Shown here one piece after another: positions 59,846 to 64,000 of a stretch of 64,000 nucleotides of DNA (position 1 is the first letter of the stretch; each line of letters begins with the position of its first letter). Origin of the DNA: JAHEJN01 sp963787285 (GTDB taxonomy: Bacteria; Actinomycetota; Acidimicrobiia; Acidimicrobiales; JAHEJN01). Location of the stretch: positions 8,336 to 72,335 of the forward strand of contig CAWBCM010000007.1 of NCBI GenBank assembly GCA_963787285.1, in the 5' to 3' direction. The notes under the pieces are model-generated. The model was not told the origin of the DNA, searched no databases, and saw only the letters and a list, made by a program, of their open reading frames with translations. The translations under genes were made by a program, and so were the position numbers.

Positions 59846-61611
59846 GGACCGAGACCGTAGCGCAGTTGTGAATCGCGCGCGCGATTGCCGACGCCCGGTT
59901 GGCCCCGGTCGGCGAACACGAACCAGACCAGCATCACCCCAGCCCAGAGCACATATCCGACCAAGACGATCCACGACCTCCAGTGCCAGCGTTCGGGCCG
60001 TCCACTCGTCGACGGATTCGAGGCTTCGATCGGGCTCGCCACCTCGAACAGAGTGAGCTCGTCGGCGTCGACGATCACGTCGAGCGTGGGGTCAGAACGC
60101 AGTCGATCGATGTCGTCGGTGCCTCGGTCGGGCAGCGCGACGATCCAGTGCACATCGAGGTCGGCGAGTCGGCCCTCGATCGGTTCGCCCAGGCGCAGCG
60201 CCGCGATCATCGTGGTAACCGCCGACTCCCGCTTGTCCCGTGCCTCGCCTCCGTCGACCCCGGGCAGGGCGAGATCGTGACGAATGATCACATCGCCCGG
60301 GAGAAGGAACGGGAGCGGTTGATGAACTCGGCGCCCGTCGGCCACCGTCAGATCGAGGTATTGACTCCAGGGCAACACGATCGTCGTGCCGGGCTCGCGG
60401 GCGATGACTACGGCAGCCTGGTCCCACGACGCGGGAACCGCCACTGCGTTCACACGTCCGTCGAGGCCCCCGAAGCTCGACCCAGCGACCGAGAGCGCCA
60501 ACACCACCGCACCGACCGAGACCAGCCCCGCTGCGAGCACCCCCCGCCGTGGCCGCGACGACACCCAGAGCTCGGCGCCGTGAGCGGCGAAGGCGATCAG
60601 GCCGAACACCAACAGAACGGCGAGCTTGTGGCTCTCCCGTACTGGAGCGAACGCCGGGGTCGAGGTGAGCGCGTCGAACGCACCGTCGATGCCGGGAATC
60701 GTCGAAGCCGTGGCCACGACTGCCCCGGCCGTGGTCGACAGCAACAACACTCGTCGGTGGCGCAGCGGTGCCCACAATGCGCCGACGAGACCGAAGACCA
60801 GAATGCCCGCCACCAAGATCAGCGCACCCGCGTGGCGGGCGCCGACGTTCTCCACTCGCAGCCAGAAGCCATGCCCCAGGGGCAAGAGCGCCAGGTCGGC
60901 CACCGATCGGATCTCGGTCTCGAACGAGGCCGACCCCGCGACGTCGCCGCGCGGTCCCGGCGTCATTATGGCAGGAAGCAACCAGGGGATCTGCAGGCTC
61001 ACCAGCGTTGCCACCTCACCGACGGTGAACCGACGACTGCCCATCAGCCTCCCGATCAGCACGACCGGGAGCGCGATCAGGGCGCCGTAGTAGCCGCACA
61101 AGGCAAAACCCGCGAGGAACAGGACCGTGGCCCGGCGTCGCAGGAACGGGGCGGCCAGGTCGTCGAAGGCCCACGGCAGCAGCGCCGCGGCCGACGCCGT
61201 TCCGAGATGGCCGACACCGATCCGGGTGAGCAGGAAAGGGCTCATGCCGTAGATCACCGCTGCGGCCAGACGCAGCGGCAGGCGCACCTCGCGGAGATGA
61301 TGAGTGGTGCCCGCCACGGCCGTCGCGACGATCGCGACCATCCAGAGGCCCTTCACCGTCGCGTCGTCGAGCGGAGGGCTCACCAACGCGAACAGCGCCT
61401 CGACGGGCGGCCATCGAGGCAGTTCGGAGCCGATGCCGAACAACGACGGTGGTACGTCGAGATCACCGATCGCGACGAGGTCGAGATTGAGGCGTGCTCC
61501 GCCGGCGACCGGATCACCGACGAGGGCCCAACCGAGGCCGATTCCCAGAACCCACGCGACGGCGCCGGGGTACGAGGCGACGACACGTTGGGGGCGAATG
61601 CTCGTCGACAA
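59842..61611 (-). CDS. large polytopic membrane protein, envelope glycan type
   Basis: About 589 residues from TTG 61611, or 615 from ATG 61689. About ten to twelve hydrophobic segments cover the first two thirds (for example AAVIYGMSPFLLTRIGVGHL and GALILVAGILVFGLVGALWA). An extracytoplasmic soluble segment (about 420-560, with TTIVLPWSQYLDLTVADGR) and a last membrane helix near the C-terminus follow. Layout and neighbours (polyprenyl-phosphate GT2, GT4, sorted surface protein) suggest a GT-C type glycosyltransferase or YfhO-like protein, but I see no catalytic motif that proves it. The TTG start fits TACGCT (minus strand, 61620-61625), 8 nt upstream; the ATG would overlap the divergent gene. 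Confidence 0.72.
   Translation of the reverse strand: MSTSIRPQRVVASYPGAVAWVLGIGLGWALVGDPVAGGARLNLDLVAIGDLDVPPSLFGIGSELPRWPPVEALFALVSPPLDDATVKGLWMVAIVATAVAGTTHHLREVRLPLRLAAAVIYGMSPFLLTRIGVGHLGTASAAALLPWAFDDLAAPFLRRRATVLFLAGFALCGYYGALIALPVVLIGRLMGSRRFTVGEVATLVSLQIPWLLPAIMTPGPRGDVAGSASFETEIRSVADLALLPLGHGFWLRVENVGARHAGALILVAGILVFGLVGALWAPLRHRRVLLLSTTAGAVVATASTIPGIDGAFDALTSTPAFAPVRESHKLAVLLVFGLIAFAAHGAELWVSSRPRRGVLAAGLVSVGAVVLALSVAGSSFGGLDGRVNAVAVPASWDQAAVVIAREPGTTIVLPWSQYLDLTVADGRRVHQPLPFLLPGDVIIRHDLALPGVDGGEARDKRESAVTTMIAALRLGEPIEGRLADLDVHWIVALPDRGTDDIDRLRSDPTLDVIVDADELTLFEVASPIEASNPSTSGRPERWHWRSWIVLVGYVLWAGVMLVWFVFADRGQPGVGNRARDSQLRYGLGP
59854..59859 (-). promoter_or_regulatory. -10 element TACGGT inside the upstream gene, for the LAETG protein
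   Basis: On the minus strand TACGGT ends 8 nt before ATG 59845 and lies within the last codons of the membrane-protein gene. It would allow leaderless transcription of the surface protein apart from the overlapping upstream gene. Confidence 0.45.
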
Positions 61612-61619
61612 GAACTCTG

Positions 61620-61628
61620 AGCGTAATA
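61620..61628. promoter_or_regulatory. overlapping divergent -10 elements (TACGCT minus, TAATAT plus)
   Basis: TAATAT (61623-61628, plus strand) is the most AT-rich -10-like sequence in this region and points toward the GT2 gene at 61683. TACGCT on the minus strand (61625-61620) points toward the membrane protein and is 8 nt from its TTG at 61611. The two overlap, so the promoters would compete. Confidence 0.35.
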
Positions 61629-61682
61629 TGAACCGGTGAGTGACCTCAGGCCGCGCACCGGTCAGAGGGGGAGTGCGAGAGG

Positions 61683-62540
61683 GTGCCATTTTCGATGTCG
61701 AGAACCGACGACGGCGCTCAGCGCGGCGCCGCTCATGCCACGCTGGTCGTACCCACTCGCAATGAGTCCGACAACGTCGAGGAGTTCGCGCGCCGATTGA
61801 GCGTCGCCATGAGCGGGATGGCGTTCGGCTACGACGTGGTCTTCGCCGACGATTCCGACGACGACACTCCAGCCCGCATCTCCGCTCTCCAGGAGCAAGG
61901 TTTCCCCGTCGTGTGCGCCCATCGCGGTCCCGGCGAGCGGCAGGGTTCGATCGCCGGGGCGGTGGCCGACGCCATGGCTGTGGTGAGGGGCCCGATCGTC
62001 GTGATCATCGATGCCGATCTCCAACATCCACCCGAGATCGTCTCCTGCCTGGTTGCTCCGATCCACGACGGAACGGCCCACGTCACGGTGGGTACGCGAT
62101 ACGCGGGCGGCGGGTCGGCTATCGGGCTCGGAACGCTCAGGCGCCGCGCCACGTCACGGGCTGCGGGCCTCGCGACGAAATCCGCTTTTCCCCATCTGTG
62201 GCGTTGTACCGATCTCTCCAGCGGGCTGTTCGCCTTCGACCGGCGCCGCCTGGCCTTCGATCAGGTGAACACCGAGGGGTTCAAGCTGCTCACCGAGGTG
62301 CTCATCGCCTCCGACGCGCGTGCGGTCGTCGAGGTGCCGTACGTGTTCGAGGCGCGCGTCGGTGGCGTGTCGAAGGCCCGACTCCGTGATGGCCTGGTGC
62401 TGTTGCGCCAGCTGGTCAGGCAGCGAATGCACTGTCGGCGGATGCTCCCGATCTCGGTCCATCGGGCTCCCGCGCACGGTGGCCGCGATGTCGAAGAGGT
62501 CATCGACCTCCGTGGCGGACGCATCGAAATCGTCGGCTGA
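61683..62540 (+). CDS. GT2 glycosyltransferase, polyprenol-phosphate mannosyltransferase-like
   Basis: A 285-residue GT-A enzyme: ATLVVPTRNESDNVEEFARR, YDVVFADDSDDDTP, GERQGSIAGAVADAMAV, the DxD motif in VVIIDADLQHPPE, and DLSSGLFAFDRRRL, with RVGGVSKARLRDGL in the C-terminal part. These match dolichol/polyprenol-phosphate mannose synthases, which make the lipid-linked mannose donor used by GT-C enzymes at the outer face of the membrane. There is no C-terminal membrane domain. Start GTG 61683 or ATG 61695. The GT4 gene follows 20 nt later. The adjacent polytopic protein could be the acceptor-side transferase, an inference from position. Confidence 0.85.
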   Translation: MPFSMSRTDDGAQRGAAHATLVVPTRNESDNVEEFARRLSVAMSGMAFGYDVVFADDSDDDTPARISALQEQGFPVVCAHRGPGERQGSIAGAVADAMAVVRGPIVVIIDADLQHPPEIVSCLVAPIHDGTAHVTVGTRYAGGGSAIGLGTLRRRATSRAAGLATKSAFPHLWRCTDLSSGLFAFDRRRLAFDQVNTEGFKLLTEVLIASDARAVVEVPYVFEARVGGVSKARLRDGLVLLRQLVRQRMHCRRMLPISVHRAPAHGGRDVEEVIDLRGGRIEIVG

Positions 62541-62560
62541 CCAGGGCGTCGACGTCGACC

Positions 62561-63285
62561 GTGCGTGTGCTCACCGTTGCGAGCGAGGTACCACCGGTGC
62601 GCTCGGGCGTGGCCGGTTCGGTGTCGCGAGTCGTCGCCGGGCTCGAGCGGGCGGGACATCGAGTCGACCTGATGTCGTACGACGACGCCCACACGGTGGT
62701 CCGTGACCAGCTCCGACTCTCCACCCTCGGGTTCTCGATCGCCCGCCGGCGCCTCCGTGAGATCGACGTCATCCACCTCCACGGCCCGGCCCCTTCCGTC
62801 AGCGACGTCGTGTTGGGGGCGGCCGCGCTGCGTCGTTCGATGCCCCCGGTCGTCTACACCCACCACTTCACCGTGTGGACCGATGCCCGGGGCTCGGCTC
62901 CTATCTGGCGGGCCTACGATGCGATCACGCGCCGGCTGGCCCGAGCCGCGGCAGTGGTCGTGGCCACGACGCCCTCGTACCAGGAACATCTGCGCACCCA
63001 CTCGGCCGTTCGCGTCGAGTGCATCGGATGGGCTCCCAACGTCGTGCCGCCGCCCGGCACGTCGTCGCGGCCTGTGCGCTCGGGCCCGTTGCGCGTTCTG
63101 GTGGTGGGGCAGATGCGGACCTACAAGGGGCACAGGGTCGCGATCGAGGCGATCGCCGGGCTGGCCGGCGTGCGCCTCACGCTCGCCGGCAGTGGCCCGC
63201 TGGCCCAGACGTTGTGGAGGCGGGCCGGCGAGGTGCCCAACGTGACCATGGTGGCGGCTCCCTCCGACGCCGACGTGGATGACAT
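62561..63285 (+). CDS. GT4 glycosyltransferase, 3' part replaced at a chimeric join
   Basis: About 240 residues of a GT-B glycosyltransferase. The N-terminal domain has LTVASEVPPVRSGVAGSVSR, VIHLHGPAPSVSDVVL, VVYTHHFTVWTD and VVVATTPSYQEHL. The start of the donor-binding domain has RVLVVGQMRTYKGHRVAIEA and LTLAGSGPLAQTLW. It ends at NVTMVAAPSDADVDDM, exactly where relatives continue with the helix before the nucleotide-sugar E-x7-E motif. After that the frame runs on without a stop into unrelated sequence, so the E-x7-E region is missing. The truncation is most likely an assembly or cloning join and not a natural gene end. Confidence 0.8.
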
Positions 63286-63527
63286 GGACAAACTTGAGCC
63301 AAGTTCCGGCGCAGCCCCCTCCGAAACCGTGGCATTCGCGGCCGTTGCCCTCGTCAGGCCACATTTTGGAGACAACGACCCGCACGAGTGGACCGGCCGC
63401 AATCCCTTTGGCTTTGACGTGCATGGCGTCGACGTATCGAAATACCAGCGGTCCATCGACTGGGAAGCGGCAAAGGCCAGCGGCGTGTCCTTCGCCTTCA
63501 TAAAGGCCACCGAGGGTGGCGACCGCG
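63286..63527 (+). other. foreign fragment: GH25 lysozyme N-terminal part, fused in frame to the GT4
   Basis: From about 63286 the open frame encodes DKLEPSSGAAPSETVAFAAV, then FGDNDPHEWTGRNPFGFDVH and GVDVSKYQRSIDWEAAKASG, and ends with SFAFIKATEGGDRV. GVDVSKYQ...IDW...FAFIKATEG is the N-terminal signature of GH25 muramidases (the first catalytic Asp is in GVDVS). The upstream residues resemble the pre-domain of alphaproteobacterial GH25 proteins. Homology stops abruptly after GDRV, about a quarter of the way into the domain. Codon choice and GC are lower than in the rest of the window. It is probably DNA from another organism joined at about 63286. Confidence 0.7.
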
Positions 63528-64000
63528 TGGAACCTCCACACCCTCGAAAGATCGCGGCTGACCCAACGCAACAAACACGGGGAGGAGCGATCGAGGACGT
63601 CGTGAAGCGAAGAGTTCACAAGCCCAGCAAAACAAAAGCGCCCACGCCCCTCCAACTATTATTATTGTCCTGTCTCGACAATTTCACCGTCCAGAACGAG
63701 ACCCGTCCGTCGTGCCTGTGGCTGAAGCGCTCGACCGTCTCCAACATTAATTAGCCACTCCATTGAGCTTCTGCGGTTGATTCTGCTGCTGGTTGCTGCT
63801 CTGTCCTCGCTGTCACTCGTTCAGTCAAGAAGACAGCGCACAACTACCACAATACGTACAGTTCAGCAGCATGTACTCGCATTACCAATCCGGAGGGATG
63901 CCCTGGTAATGCTACAACTACTACCACTCAGCAAGGCAGCAGCAGCAGCTTGACATGGAACGGAGGCCAGTGGGTCACCGTCGCCACTGCTGGTGGTGTG
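63528..64000. other. foreign lower-GC tail, possibly eukaryotic, no bacterial gene
   Basis: After about 63527 G+C falls to roughly 54 percent, with ATTATTATT, AACAAACAC and CAGCAGCAGCAG runs not seen elsewhere. The frame from the GH25 piece continues without homology to a TAA at 63752-63754. A pyrimidine-rich tract (63781-63821) ending in CAG (63822-63824) looks like a eukaryotic 3' splice acceptor. One frame is open from before it to the window end and would read KKTAHNYHNTYSSAACTR, then ITNPEGCPGNATTTTTQQGS and LTWNGGQWVTVATAGGV, a Thr/Ser-rich secreted-type protein. No bacterial promoter, ribosome-binding site or family is recognised. Confidence 0.55.

Noticed and set aside
62561..63754. 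A single 397-residue GT4-lysozyme fusion protein
   Set aside because: Both recognised domains are truncated at the junctions, composition changes there, and the rest has no homology pattern; a chimera is the better explanation.
63930..63945. CAG-type repeat at the right end as a bacterial regulatory repeat
   Set aside because: It lies in the foreign tail and reads as a poly-Ser stretch in the only long open frame; it has no relation to the bacterial genes.
1..64000. tRNA, rRNA, transposase, integrase, prophage or CRISPR-Cas genes
   Set aside because: Intergenic gaps are short and none shows cloverleaf or repeat-array structure; no transposase or recombinase motifs were seen in any frame.

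Overview
The window is high-GC DNA (around two thirds G+C by eye) packed with short-spaced or overlapping genes. The gene content points to a free-living, aerobic, non-sporulating actinobacterium, most likely of the Acidimicrobiia (Ilumatobacter-like) type. Supporting signs are a DUF222/HNH protein, an F420-type luciferase-like oxidoreductase, an actinobacterial alpha-glucan phosphorylase, an LAETG cell-wall sorting signal, a BTAD-containing regulator, and many -10 elements (TANNNT or CANNNT) ending 6-8 nt before a start codon, the pattern of leaderless transcripts. The taxonomic placement is inference from gene content only. I found no rRNA, tRNA, CRISPR array or insertion sequence.

Layout. 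1-11.2 kb: a PhoD-type phosphatase (cut by the left edge), a class V aminotransferase, a small membrane protein, 4-alpha-glucanotransferase MalQ with a coupled NTF2-like protein, a DUF4389 membrane protein, a MacB/FtsX-type ABC exporter, and two oxidoreductases. 11.2-16 kb: a 1025-residue ATPase regulator with a C-terminal SARP/BTAD half, the ribosome-assembly GTPase EngB, and a two-helix membrane sensor-like protein. 16-25.6 kb is a cell-envelope block: a SpoIID-like protein carrying five exact 45-residue FG-GAP-like repeats, a GT2 glycosyltransferase, a cellulose-synthase-like protein with a PilZ domain and degenerate catalytic motifs, a class A penicillin-binding protein with a DxDGDG-like tail, then a zinc-ribbon / membrane protein / histidine phosphatase operon. 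25.6-37.7 kb: HisC, a Tat-exported protein, an MFS / ThDP-enzyme pair, a thioesterase, an FAD 2-hydroxyacid dehydrogenase, acetyltransferases, a ketopantoate reductase and others.

37.7-59.2 kb holds two interleaved metabolic programmes. The first is a complete protocatechuate 4,5-cleavage pathway: pobA-ligA-ligB on the minus strand, a divergent dienelactone-hydrolase-like gene with ligJ-ligK, ligC translationally coupled to an F420-type oxidoreductase, and ligI-ligU about 11 kb further on. It would convert 4-hydroxybenzoate through protocatechuate, CHMS, 2-pyrone-4,6-dicarboxylate, 4-oxalomesaconate and CHA to pyruvate plus oxaloacetate. The second is a glycogen cassette: glgP-glgX-glgA overlapping stop-to-start, glgC convergent with glgA, and glgB divergent from glgC. 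TrkAH potassium uptake genes sit inside the same stretch.

59.2-63.3 kb is a surface-polysaccharide region: an LAETG-anchored secreted protein, a large polytopic membrane protein, a dolichol-phosphate-mannose-synthase-like GT2 and a GT4.

Sequence quality. Three genes (SpoIID-like, a GNAT acetyltransferase and glgB) each carry one apparent extra base that breaks an otherwise intact frame. The last ~720 nt look chimeric: the GT4 gene runs in frame into a GH25-lysozyme fragment of a different style, which then runs into lower-GC DNA with a eukaryote-like splice acceptor. That tail should not be read as part of this genome.
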